This document shows positions 24,231 through 32,090 of a DNA stretch of 58,606 nt, one piece after another. The translations under genes were made by a program, and so were the position numbers. The notes under the pieces are model-generated. The model did no database searches, was not told the origin of the DNA, and worked only from the letters and a program-made list of their open reading frames with translations. Numbering within the stretch: position 1 is the first letter of the stretch; the number at the start of each line of letters is the position of its first letter. The DNA comes from an uncultured Collinsella sp. (GTDB lineage: Bacteria > Actinomycetota > Coriobacteriia > Coriobacteriales > Coriobacteriaceae): the NCBI GenBank assembly GCA_934668695.1, contig CAKUOD010000013.1:1-58606 (forward strand), in the 5' to 3' direction.

Positions 24231-25342
24231 TACTTGCGGTCGCCGGCGCTGGCAAGACTTACCACATATGTCACTCCGTCGACCCAGTAAAAAGAAACCT
24301 GATACTTGCTTTCACTCATGAGAACGTGTCGAACATCAAGAGGGAGCTCATTGACGCATTCGGTGCAATACCTGAGCTAACAACTGTTTCAACCTTCGAT
24401 TCGTTTGTCTACCGCAACCTCATTCTTCCCTATGAGACGAGTATTGGTGCTCATTTTGGCTGCGACCAGTTTGTTAGTAAAGGGATTACTATGATTGATC
24501 CGCCGCCTCAGCGTATTAAGTCTAGTAGTGGGAAGGCGATTCCGAATAAACAGTACTTCGCTAAAGATAAACTGTGTCATTACGTTGATAACGGCCTAAG
24601 GTATTACTGTGCGACATTATCTGAGCTTGCTCTCCAGGTGAAGTGCGGTAAGGTTGCGCTTTGCACTAGGGCTGCAAGGCGCATTAATCTTTTTTATGAC
24701 GAAATCCGCATTGATGAATTTCAGGATTATAGAAAGCATGATTATGACCTGATATTAAGGCTTTCAAAAGTGCTTAATAGTGTGACTTTAGTCGGAGACT
24801 ATTATCAGCATTCAGTTTCTGGCCAAAACAACAGCGGAAAGCCCTTTATGAGGGACAAGACTGCAATTGGGTATCAGGAGTTTCTGGAGAAGCTCAGGAA
24901 AGAAGGATTCGAGACAGACGAAATAACGCTAAACGAATCACGGAGATGCACTCCTGCTGTCTGTTCGTTCGTCAGCGAGAAGTTGGGCATTCAAATCAAT
25001 TCTTCGGGAAAAAATAAAGGAAAAGTGGTCTGGGTCGAAGAAAACCCCGATGCTATTCTGTCGGATGACAGAATAGTCAAGCTTGTTTACAACAACTCCG
25101 ATAACTATGCTTTTCGTTCTGTTAATTGGTCGTATTCAAAGGGCGACACCATGAATTCAACATGTGTCATTCTTACGGATGGGTTTGAGAGGCTATCGGA
25201 AGATGGCTTCTCACTCGAGAGGTTGCCAAGGGCTACGATTAATAAGCTGTATGTTGCCCTTACCAGAAGCCGTGGAGACGTGTATTTAATGAAGGCATCC
25301 GTATTTAAATCAGTTAGGGATGGATACAGACGGTCTTCATGA
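24215..25342 (+). CDS. Short UvrD/Rep-like superfamily 1 helicase (GajB-like)
   Basis: This 375-residue protein has Walker A VAGAGKT at residues 9-15, the Walker B/DExx box DEFQD near 167-171, a motif III/IV-like LVGDYYQHS near 194, and motif VI KLYVALTRSRGD near 343-354. It is shorter than typical GajB (nearly 500 residues) and full UvrD, so the 1B/2B insertions must be reduced. It overlaps the OLD-family gene by 16 nt, which implies translational coupling and a joint role, most likely phage defence. Helicase activity is not certain for so small a version. Confidence 0.85.
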   Translation: MAKRVILAVAGAGKTYHICHSVDPVKRNLILAFTHENVSNIKRELIDAFGAIPELTTVSTFDSFVYRNLILPYETSIGAHFGCDQFVSKGITMIDPPPQRIKSSSGKAIPNKQYFAKDKLCHYVDNGLRYYCATLSELALQVKCGKVALCTRAARRINLFYDEIRIDEFQDYRKHDYDLILRLSKVLNSVTLVGDYYQHSVSGQNNSGKPFMRDKTAIGYQEFLEKLRKEGFETDEITLNESRRCTPAVCSFVSEKLGIQINSSGKNKGKVVWVEENPDAILSDDRIVKLVYNNSDNYAFRSVNWSYSKGDTMNSTCVILTDGFERLSEDGFSLERLPRATINKLYVALTRSRGDVYLMKASVFKSVRDGYRRSS

Positions 25343-25701
25343 AAAAAGCTGCCTACTTAATGGCCCCTAAATCTTCTAAGGCTTGGCAGGCCGACGGGTG
25401 CAATTGAGAACAGACGCCCTGATGGAGTCGCACGAAGATATAGAACCTGATAGTGATGCTGGAGCACGCTAACTCGTGACAGAATCACCCAGCCCGGCAA
25501 GGGCGTGGCTGTTAGGGGTTGTGGGTTATTCTGATGTGGAGGGACCCGTCTTTTGTTATGTAGTCGTCTCGCTCTTGGCGCCTACTGTTCGGTTGTTCCG
25601 CTGTGTTTTGTTGCTTACGTTTCGGGCGATCTTGTACGAGTTTTCTACCTGCCGCCTAGGCCACATTGATAAGGATGCCGCTCTGTTGGGAACCCTACGA
25701 C
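25343..25701. other. Gene-poor stretch downstream of the Gabija-like pair
   Basis: About 360 bp without a supported gene. A frame from a GTG at 25476 exists, but it has no ribosome site and an unlikely composition. I see no strong terminator directly after the helicase gene. The stretch looks like eroded sequence at the edge of the defence segment. Confidence 0.4.
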
Positions 25702-26124
25702 ATGACCGTTAGAGTCACGTACGTTGCCCATGACGTTTCGAGACTGATCGACTTTCATGATGGATGCACAAAGGAAATCGAGGGCATTCCGTTCGAGTTT
25801 CGCTTTATGACGTACGTCGATTTGCTCAACGCTGCTGGCGGCATCGATGTCGTAATCGGAAATCTGGCGGATTTTAATGAGTTGATTCATCAGAGGATCT
25901 CGAGGCTTCCCGATGCGTATACGTTGAAGCGGCGCTATCAGGAGATTACTGGATTGGGATTATCCGAAAAGAGATTAGCTGCTGAGGCCCGCGTTCCGAG
26001 CTGCGGCGGTTCGGAACGCGGGCCTCTCCGTGCTTCCATGTGGCACAAGCGCTCGTGTATCTGTGTTTATTCTGAAGTGTTGGATTCATTAGAGATGGGT
26101 GCGAGGTATTTGATGACGGGCTAA
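25702..26124 (+). CDS. Hypothetical protein, probably a truncated gene
   Basis: I do not recognise it. The first 95 residues (MTVRVTYVAHDVSRLIDFHD onward) look like a genuine alpha/beta domain. After that the frame runs through a 16-bp hairpin (25984-26025) and ends in unlikely sequence, so the true stop was probably lost by a frameshift just before the hairpin. The ribosome site is weak. It may be a remnant. Confidence 0.4.
   Translation: MTVRVTYVAHDVSRLIDFHDGCTKEIEGIPFEFRFMTYVDLLNAAGGIDVVIGNLADFNELIHQRISRLPDAYTLKRRYQEITGLGLSEKRLAAEARVPSCGGSERGPLRASMWHKRSCICVYSEVLDSLEMGARYLMTG
25984..26025. terminator. Strong hairpin, likely terminator
   Basis: GAGGCCCGCGTTCCGA and TCGGAACGCGGGCCTC form a perfect 16-bp stem with a 10-nt loop. 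No T run follows on the + strand; on the minus strand TCTCTTTTC lies shortly after. It may serve convergent transcripts. Confidence 0.55.
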
Positions 26125-26216
26125 AGCCTGATGCTGATAATGCCAATGGTGCTGGCGAGAAGAACGAGGGCTATCAACGCAATCACAACTGCCAAAACTG
26201 CATACAACCGCTTCAT
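26121..26216 (-). CDS. 31-aa hydrophobic membrane peptide
   Basis: The small frame reads MKRLYAVLAVVIALIALVLL then ASTIGIISIRL, so it is nearly all one membrane span with two basic residues at the start. The minus strand carries a textbook AGGAGG (26222-26227) 4 nt before the ATG, which argues for real translation. A near-perfect 24-bp palindrome lies 40 nt upstream. Its function is unknown; Ibs/ShoB-type toxins and small membrane regulators have this look. Confidence 0.6.
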   Translation of the reverse strand: MKRLYAVLAVVIALIALVLLASTIGIISIRL

Positions 26217-26254
26217 TTTGCCTCCTACCGAACCGGAAGAAATGGGTGCAATAA

Positions 26255-26278
26255 CTGCTGATAGAATTCTACCAGCAG
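26255..26278. promoter_or_regulatory. 24-bp near-perfect palindrome between divergent genes
   Basis: The arms CTGCTGATAGAA and TTCTACCAGCAG pair at 11 of 12 positions with no spacer. It lies between the 31-aa minus-strand gene and the plus-strand DUF4230-type gene. It is a good candidate operator for both. Confidence 0.5.
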
Positions 26279-26310
26279 ATTACTACTCAACGGTATGAGT
26301 GAGGTTTGTT

Positions 26311-27039
26311 TTGGAACATAACAGACACGAGAGGGACATTCAGCCCGAATGTACCTCCAGGCATGATGAGTGTGTGGAAGCATCCCGAAAAGAAGCGGCC
26401 GAGGCGAATGACAAATGGGGCAAGAAGGTTGCCAAGCTTTTTGGAAAGCTGTCGACCAAAGTAAAGATCGCTTTGGTCGTGGTCATAGCGGTGGCCCTTG
26501 TCGGATTTTTCGGCTTCATCCTCCCTTCAATGCTCGATAACGACGAAACTCAGTACCTCACGACATCGGATCTTAAGTCTGCTGTAGATATCGACAGTCT
26601 TTCTACGGTTGATTACACCTACCACGGCATCGTCGAGAAGCACGGCAGATTCCTCTGGATGGATCGCGTGGACTATCGCGTTAAATACGAGGCTCATATT
26701 CGTGCATCGTATACGATGAGCGACATCCAGTTTGGCATTGACAAAGAGAATAAGGTCGTTACCGCCTATCTCCCCAAAGCGCAGGTCGGCGAGCCTCAGC
26801 TCGACAATAGTAAGTTTGGCTACCTTCCCGAAAACGCAACTGCAGATATGAAAGATGTCCTGTCACTTTGTCGTAAAGATGCCGCAGACGAAGTCGATAA
26901 AAAAGAGATTAAAAAACAGGCGGACACGAGCTTGCGGGATACCGTAAAGGCGCTGACGCTGCCACTTATCGAGGGTGAGTACAAGCTTGATTTCAAACCG
27001 TTGGCCGATTACAAGGGGGAGGCTGACTCCAATGCGTAA
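26311..27039 (+). CDS. Membrane-anchored DUF4230-type protein
   Basis: This protein of about 242 residues has one membrane span near residues 50-75 (KVKIALVVVIAVALVGFFGF). A soluble extracytoplasmic domain follows that begins QYLTTSDLKSAVDIDSLSTV and includes VVTAYLPKAQVGEPQLD, the pattern I associate with DUF4230 proteins. The biochemical role of the family is unknown. The start is uncertain: GTG 26299 has no ribosome site, while TTG 26311 has GTGAGG 6 nt upstream and is used here. Its end overlaps the start of the next gene, which encodes a lipoprotein of the same type, so the two are coupled. Confidence 0.7.
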   Translation: MEHNRHERDIQPECTSRHDECVEASRKEAAEANDKWGKKVAKLFGKLSTKVKIALVVVIAVALVGFFGFILPSMLDNDETQYLTTSDLKSAVDIDSLSTVDYTYHGIVEKHGRFLWMDRVDYRVKYEAHIRASYTMSDIQFGIDKENKVVTAYLPKAQVGEPQLDNSKFGYLPENATADMKDVLSLCRKDAADEVDKKEIKKQADTSLRDTVKALTLPLIEGEYKLDFKPLADYKGEADSNA

Positions 27040-27616
27040 ACCATGGTTGGTATGCTTTGCCCTCGTGGCGGCGCTGTCACTTACTGGGTTATCGGGTTGC
27101 GCCGGAAAAGACGAAGAGCCTGATTTTTCGGGTTATACGAAGATTGCCGAGCTTGCTACCGTTGAGTGCAGATTCCATAACGTCGCGGAAATCTATAACG
27201 ACGGCACCAATATGTTGTTTGGGATAAACGTGGGATACAAGAAAGCGTGGTTCGAGTATGACGGAACGGTGCAACTGGGCGTTGATGTCTCCAAGGTAGA
27301 TGTCAGTAAGCCGGATGAGAACAATGTCGTAACTATCACAGTCCCTAATGCGCAGGTCCTCGGTCAGCCCCAAGCCGACGAGAGCACCTTTTCTGATATC
27401 TATAGTGATACCGGACTGCTAACTCCTATTACGACAGTTGATCAGTCCGCTGCGCTTGAAGAAGCCCAAAATGAAATGATAAAAAGTGCCGAGGGCAATT
27501 CAGCATTGATGAGCAGCGCCCGTGAAAGAGCTAAAACTCTCTTGAGCCAGTACGTCACAAAGATTGGTGATCGGACGGGCAAAAAGTACGAAGTTCAGTT
27601 TAAGGATGCCGAATAG
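27032..27616 (+). CDS. DUF4230-type lipoprotein
   Basis: This 194-residue protein has a lipoprotein signal peptide, with hydrophobic FALVAALSLTG and a lipobox LSGC near residues 19-22. The mature part repeats the preceding protein's fold (TIAELATVECRFHNVAEI-like strand, VVTITVPNAQVLGQPQADES). It starts inside the end of that gene (ATG 27032, previous stop 27037-27039), preceded by GGGGGAGG. The pair probably arose by duplication, with one copy anchored by a helix and the other by lipid. A terminator follows. Confidence 0.75.
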   Translation: MRKPWLVCFALVAALSLTGLSGCAGKDEEPDFSGYTKIAELATVECRFHNVAEIYNDGTNMLFGINVGYKKAWFEYDGTVQLGVDVSKVDVSKPDENNVVTITVPNAQVLGQPQADESTFSDIYSDTGLLTPITTVDQSAALEEAQNEMIKSAEGNSALMSSARERAKTLLSQYVTKIGDRTGKKYEVQFKDAE

Positions 27617-27661
27617 GCTGACTTACAATTGCCTTGCTTGAGAGGGGCTTCGGATATGAAG

Positions 27662-27705
27662 GGCCTCCCATTTCTGGTTGTGTTAGAGATGGGAGGCCTC
27701 TTTTT
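27662..27705 (+). terminator. Terminator after the DUF4230-type pair
   Basis: GGCCTCCCATTTC pairs with GAGATGGGAGGCC (one wobble) across an 11-nt loop, followed by TCTTTTTG. Confidence 0.85.
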
Positions 27706-27871
27706 GTATTCAACATCTCTTTACTGCTGCGTATCTAGCCGCGGCATCAATAAACTTCGCTAGCGCTTTCGGACTGTCAAAGGCATACACAAGTGTCAGT
27801 CTTTTGACATCGTGCGATTTGAGGGGTGGCGTGCGATGACTGCACGTCATCATGATGCATCTTGCGTTCGT

Positions 27872-28294
27872 CTACGCCCCCGCAATCCCGCGGGCCACAC
27901 TCAGCAGCTCGTACTCCCTCTGACTCCACTGGCGCAGCTTGGCCGTGCGTACGGCGTCGCGGCACAGTTCCAGGAACACCTCGGTGCCCTCGCAGAAGCA
28001 CTCGCGGGCAAAGGCGCCGGATCCGTCCGCAACGCACGCGCCGTCGGTAAAGAGCTTCCAGCTAGACGGCTCACGCGAGTCGTCTCCGAGCAGCTTGATC
28101 TGCAGAACATGTAGGTTGCCAGCAGCACAGAGCTCTTCCTCGAGCTTCTGTATGGTAAAGCGCATCTGGTGGGAGAGGCCGTTCTTCACCAAAGCCGAGG
28201 TGTAGCCGCTCGGCTCGTCTAGAAGATGCATTCGTTTTGGCTTGGCTGTCAGGTTGTGGAAATTGCGCTCGCTGCGCACGGAGAAATTGTCCAT
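27872..28294 (-). CDS. Hypothetical protein, 140 aa
   Basis: I do not recognise it. The protein begins MDNFSVRSERNFHNLTAKPK and ends REYELLSVARGIAGA. It has mixed alpha/beta character, several cysteines (ACVADGSGAFARECFCEG) and no membrane span. The ATG at 28294 is chosen because AAAGGAG lies 6 nt upstream; an in-frame extension to 28456 lacks a site. It stands alone on the minus strand. Confidence 0.6.
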   Translation of the reverse strand: MDNFSVRSERNFHNLTAKPKRMHLLDEPSGYTSALVKNGLSHQMRFTIQKLEEELCAAGNLHVLQIKLLGDDSREPSSWKLFTDGACVADGSGAFARECFCEGTEVFLELCRDAVRTAKLRQWSQREYELLSVARGIAGA

Positions 28295-28512
28295 ATGGAC
28301 TCCTTTCATCGATGTTGGCAGGGCCACCGTGCCTCTTGGCCGGTTGGCGTCGGGATCGTGGAGCCAACTCTCTGCCCCGACTCTGGATAAAACGCGCCCG
28401 CTCCTTGCAGGCACGATGGAGTCTATCAACGTGTACGGATAGAAATCAAGCGCCATCCGCGAAATGACGTGCGGATGGCGTTGGTTTCCCGAGTGATTAT
28501 TCGGCTTTCATC

Positions 28513-28628
28513 CGGAAAAGTGTCGAAATCAGCCGTGTAAAAGTACGGAAAAGTGTCGAAATAGGCACCTTAAAACTTCGGAAAAGTGTCAAATTCGATA
28601 GGCAAATTATCCGGAAAAGTGTAGCTGG
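28513..28628. repeat. Four direct repeats of CGGAAAAGTGT at exact 33-bp spacing
   Basis: The core CGGAAAAGTGT starts at 28513, 28546, 28579 and 28612. The first two copies extend to CGGAAAAGTGTCGAAAT. The 17-22 bp between cores differ. No gene lies in 28457-28692. Multiple transposase-binding repeats of this kind occur at the ends of IS21-family elements, so this may be a relic transposon end. No transposase gene is present. Confidence 0.7.
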
Positions 28629-28692
28629 ATGACAAAACAGCACTTAGAAGCCGGTGCTGGATGCGGGATCCTGCGGCCGCCTTCAGCTCTCG

Positions 28693-29679
28693 CTACTCAT
28701 CGTCCTCGTCGTTGGGGTCGCCCTTGAGGGTGTTGATGTCCAGATACTCGTTATCGTCCTCTTTTTGCTGGGTCTCCGACTCCGCTTGGGTGGGGCCGGA
28801 GAACAGCCGGAATCCCTCAAACGCAATGACGCCGAGCAGGGCAATGACAATGGCGATAAAGGCAACCTTGACTGCCTGCGGAAATTCCGAAAAACGCAGC
28901 GCCTTTTCCTCGGCGTAATAATCGGCGAAGCGCTCTTCGCCCGTGCTTTTGGTATACGCCGGCGCGGACGCGGCCTCCGGGTCATATTCCGGTGCAGGCG
29001 TGGCAGCGTACGGATCGTTGAGATAATCGCTCGATGCGGTGCCATAATCCTCGGTCTCGATGCGACCGGCGTCAGCATAGCCATCGGAATAATCGGAATA
29101 TGCCGCACCGCCCTCATAGCCCGCGGCGCTCGTGTTGGCGGCAAAAAGCGGGTTAACTGGAACGTCGAGCGCCGGCATGCCGGTAGAGGTCTCATCCAGA
29201 TCGGCTGCAGCCCAGGAATCGTAGGCGACCTGATGGCCTGAGGGGTCGTCGAGCCTCATGACGGGAGGCTTACGTGCCGCAGGGATAGGCAACTGCTGGG
29301 CACTGTACATAACGGTGCTATCGGCCGATTTGCCCCGCGTCGCCGCAGCGAGAAATGCCGCCGTCTCTGACGGGTCGCTTGCGGGGCGGGGAGCGGGCAT
29401 GGTTGCCGGAGCAGGCGTGGGCGTCGGTGCGGCCACGGGTGCCGAAACAGGCGATTGCACAGGTGCCGCCGCGGGTTTCGGCGCGAGCGAGGGATCGGGG
29501 CTCGACGGGCGAGCGCCGCCGCCCATGAGTTCGTCGGCAGTCCAAGGGCGGTCGCTCATCACGTCATCAAGGCTCAGCGAAAACAGGTCGTCTTCACCCT
29601 CATCGAACATGCGGTGCACATGTCCACCAATTGCCGGAATCAATCCGCGACCGGTGCATGATGCCTTGCTCAACGCCAT
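28693..29679 (-). CDS. Proline/alanine-rich protein with C-terminal membrane span
   Basis: This 328-residue protein is not recognised. The first 60 residues contain an acidic patch (FDEGEDDLFSLSLDDVMSDR). Residues 60-110 are a proline/alanine-rich low-complexity linker (APVAAPTPTPAPATMPAPRP). A single span lies near 275-300 (AVKVAFIAIVIALLGVIAF), and an acidic tail of about 30 residues follows. With a long N-terminal part and a late span it could be a tail-anchored envelope or division-related protein. The start at 29679 has AGGGTGG upstream; an extension to 29775 has none. Confidence 0.6.
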   Translation of the reverse strand: MALSKASCTGRGLIPAIGGHVHRMFDEGEDDLFSLSLDDVMSDRPWTADELMGGGARPSSPDPSLAPKPAAAPVQSPVSAPVAAPTPTPAPATMPAPRPASDPSETAAFLAAATRGKSADSTVMYSAQQLPIPAARKPPVMRLDDPSGHQVAYDSWAAADLDETSTGMPALDVPVNPLFAANTSAAGYEGGAAYSDYSDGYADAGRIETEDYGTASSDYLNDPYAATPAPEYDPEAASAPAYTKSTGEERFADYYAEEKALRFSEFPQAVKVAFIAIVIALLGVIAFEGFRLFSGPTQAESETQQKEDDNEYLDINTLKGDPNDEDDE

Positions 29680-29802
29680 TCTGTTCCACCCTTTCGAAAT
29701 ACTAATGACATCGATTATATGGAACTTTCCAAGCGGCTCGGTCTTGGATTCATGCTTTCCAGAACTCGCGCCCAAAAGGGGAGGGGCAATCCAGGCGAGT
29801 GC

Positions 29803-30456
29803 CTACTTGTCGCCTGCTGCCGCCTTGGCCTCATTGAGGTAGCTATAGAAGCTGTACTTGGAGATGCCAAAGAACTCGCAGGCGCGTTCGCTCGACTTGG
29901 AAATGAGGAAGGCGCCGCGACGGTCGAGGTAGCCAATGGCACGAATGCGCTCGTCTTTGGTCATGAGCGCCGCGGGCTTGCCCACAAACTGCTCGCACTC
30001 GTGCAGCAGGTCCTCGAGCAGGTCGCCGATGTTCTTGGTAATGGGCTCGGGCTCGGTGTAGCCCGTGCCGCCGGTGCCGGTAAAGGCGTCGAGCGAACGC
30101 TCAAAAGCCTTCATAAGCGTAATGTCAAAGTTAATGCCCAAAATGCCGACGGGCTTGCCCTCGTCGTTGCGGATAAAGATGGTCGAGGACTTGAGCAGCT
30201 TGCCATCGGCGGTTTTGGTGAGGTACGGCTCGCGGTCGTGCACGTCGGCGGTGCCCTCGTGCATGGATTCAAGCACAATATGGCTGGGGCCGTCACCCAG
30301 TTTGCGCCCGCTGACGTGGCCGTTTTCGATCACTACGATGGAGTGGTCCACGTCATCGGTCTCCAGATCGTGGACGACGATTTCGCAGTTGGGGCCAAAT
30401 TGGAGCGCCAGGCCGTGTGCAAGGCGCTTGTAGAACTCAATCTGTGCGGGGGTCAT
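29803..30456 (-). CDS. YheO-like PAS domain / HTH transcriptional regulator (copy 2)
   Basis: This 217-residue paralogue of the regulator at 6743-7405 has a PAS domain at the N-terminus (NCEIVVHDLETDDVDHSIVV, SGRKLGDGPSHIVLES) and an HTH at the C-terminus (ERACEFFGISKYSFYSYLNE). It is divergent from ygeX, the diaminopropionate ammonia-lyase gene, with 277 bp between them. That gap holds two identical palindromes, AACAAA-N3-TTTGTT. It is the best candidate for controlling ygeX and perhaps ygeY and ygeW. The ligand is unknown. Confidence 0.88.
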   Translation of the reverse strand: MTPAQIEFYKRLAHGLALQFGPNCEIVVHDLETDDVDHSIVVIENGHVSGRKLGDGPSHIVLESMHEGTADVHDREPYLTKTADGKLLKSSTIFIRNDEGKPVGILGINFDITLMKAFERSLDAFTGTGGTGYTEPEPITKNIGDLLEDLLHECEQFVGKPAALMTKDERIRAIGYLDRRGAFLISKSSERACEFFGISKYSFYSYLNEAKAAAGDK

Positions 30457-30575
30457 GGGTGCCTTCCTAAAAATTAGTTTGGGCTCACTGTGCCATAAAC
30501 CCCACTTGTTCGCAAATAACGAAAGCGTCGCTGTGTTATGTGACCGTTCGGCGGCGAAAAGGTACCGATTACGGC

Positions 30576-30641
30576 AACAAACAATTTGTTAGGTTTTCCA
30601 ATCAAAAAGTGTGATAGAACAGTGCTAACAAACTTTTTGTT
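30576..30641. promoter_or_regulatory. Paired operator AACAAA-N3-TTTGTT before ygeX
   Basis: Identical half-sites occur at 30576-30590 (spacer CAA) and 30627-30641 (spacer CTT). The centres are 51 bp apart, close to five helical turns, so both face the same side of DNA. A TAGAAC element at 30615-30620 between them could be a -10. The divergent YheO-like regulator gene makes it the probable binding protein. The rest of the gap 30457-30733 shows no gene. Confidence 0.6.
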
Positions 30642-30733
30642 TGGCATCCACATAAAAGTTCAGTCGCATGAATGGGAATGGGCTGAAACGCGTATGCGGG
30701 GGCCGGCAAGAGAGAACTTAAGGAGTTCACCGT

Positions 30734-31948
30734 ATGGCCGATAAGATCCAGTGGGCGGGCAACACGATGCCCAAGAGCGATGACAAGCACTTGGGAATCA
30801 TGAGCCTCGACCACGTGAAGAAGGCCCGCGCCTTCCACCAGTCGTTCCCCCAGTACACCGTCACTCCGCTTGCCCGCCTGGATGGCCAGGCCGCGCGCCT
30901 GGGCCTGTCCAACTTGTGCGTTAAGGACGAGAGCTATCGCTTTGGCCTCAACGCCTTTAAGGTCCTGGGCGGCTCGTTTGCCATGGCCAACTACATTGCC
31001 GACGAGACCGGCAAGGACGTTGCCGACTGCACCTTCGATTACCTGACCTCCGATCAGCTGGCCGAGGACTTTGGCCAGGCTACCTTCTTTACCGCCACCG
31101 ACGGCAATCATGGCCGCGGCGTGGCATGGGCTGCCAACAAGCTGGGCCAGAAGGCTGTCGTGCACATGCCCAAGGGTTCCACCAAGCCCCGCTTTGATAA
31201 CATTGCCGCCGAGGGCGCCACGGTGACCATCGAAGAGGTCAACTACGACGAGTGCGTGCGCATGGCCGCCGCCGAGGCCGACGCCTGCGAGCGCGGCGTC
31301 ATCGTTCAGGACACCGCCTGGGAGGGCTACGAGAAGATCCCGTCCTGGATCATGGAGGGTTACGGCACCATGGCTTCCGAGGCTGCCGAGCAGCTGCGCG
31401 AGATGGCCATCAACCGCCCGACGCACGTGTTTGTCCAGGCTGGCGTGGGTTCGCTCGCCGGCGCCGTGGTGGGCTACTTCACCAACCTGTATCCCGATAA
31501 CCCGCCCACCTTCGTCGTGGTCGAGTGCGCGCCTGCCGCCTGTCTGTACAAGGGCGCTGCCGCCGGCGACGGCGATCCGCGCATCGTGGACGGTGACATG
31601 CCCTCCATCATGGCCGGCCTGTGCTGCGGCGAGCCCAACATCCTGGGCTGGGATATCCTGCGCAACCACACCACTGCCTTTGTGTCCTGCCCCGACTGGG
31701 TCACCGCTCGCGGCATGCGCACCCTGGGCGCTCCCGAGAAGGGCGACCCGCGCGTCATCTCCGGCGAGTCCGGCGCCGTGACCACCGGTCTGGTCGAGAC
31801 CCTTATGCTCGATCCCGAGTACGCCGAGCTCAAGGAGCTCATCGGCCTGGACAAGACGAGCTCCGTGCTCTGCTTCTCCACCGAGGGCGACACCGATCCG
31901 GATCAGTACCGTCGCATCGTCTGGGAGGGCGAGTATCCGACTTGCTAG
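30734..31948 (+). CDS. ygeX: Diaminopropionate ammonia-lyase YgeX
   Basis: This 404-residue fold-type II PLP enzyme converts 2,3-diaminopropionate to pyruvate and ammonia by way of 2-aminoacrylate. The PLP lysine lies in LNAFKVLGG (about K76, matching K77 of the E. coli enzyme). The substrate loop TDGNHGRG lies near residue 120 and the glycine-rich phosphate cup VGSLAG near 238. In E. coli and gut anaerobes it is part of the purine/urate cluster with ygeY and ygeW, which follow here. Aminoacrylate release explains the presence of ridA at 6253. The start has AAGGAG upstream at 30720-30725. Confidence 0.95.
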   Translation: MADKIQWAGNTMPKSDDKHLGIMSLDHVKKARAFHQSFPQYTVTPLARLDGQAARLGLSNLCVKDESYRFGLNAFKVLGGSFAMANYIADETGKDVADCTFDYLTSDQLAEDFGQATFFTATDGNHGRGVAWAANKLGQKAVVHMPKGSTKPRFDNIAAEGATVTIEEVNYDECVRMAAAEADACERGVIVQDTAWEGYEKIPSWIMEGYGTMASEAAEQLREMAINRPTHVFVQAGVGSLAGAVVGYFTNLYPDNPPTFVVVECAPAACLYKGAAAGDGDPRIVDGDMPSIMAGLCCGEPNILGWDILRNHTTAFVSCPDWVTARGMRTLGAPEKGDPRVISGESGAVTTGLVETLMLDPEYAELKELIGLDKTSSVLCFSTEGDTDPDQYRRIVWEGEYPTC

Positions 31949-31949
31949 C

Positions 31950-32090
31950 AGACTGACCTGTCCGGAGGCAGCCGGAGGACTTTACTCCCTGCTCGGACAG
32001 TCCTGCTCGCACGGAGAGCACATTAAGTGCTCTCCGGCTCGTGCGGAACTCGCGACGGAGCAATGTCCTCCGTCCGCCTCCTATGGTTAC
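31950..32090 (+). ncRNA. Structured intercistronic RNA between ygeX and ygeY
   Basis: Three successive hairpins fill the gap: CTGTCCG/CGGACAG (31958-32000) with an inner GGAG/CTCC, GGAGAGCAC/GTGCTCTCC (32013-32035) with outer CGCAC/GTGCG, and GACGGAG/CTCCGTC (32054-32074). No T run follows, so none is a plain terminator. Further on, TACCT-GT-AGGTA (32149-32160) lies before the ygeY ribosome site. I cannot assign it to a known riboswitch. Confidence 0.4.

Noticed and set aside
25476..25712. 78-codon plus-strand frame starting with GTG
   Set aside because: There is no ribosome site, no recognisable composition, and it runs into the next hypothetical gene.
28513..28628. CRISPR array
   Set aside because: The period is regular (33 bp), but the conserved core is only 11-17 bp, only four copies exist, the last degenerates, and no cas genes are near.
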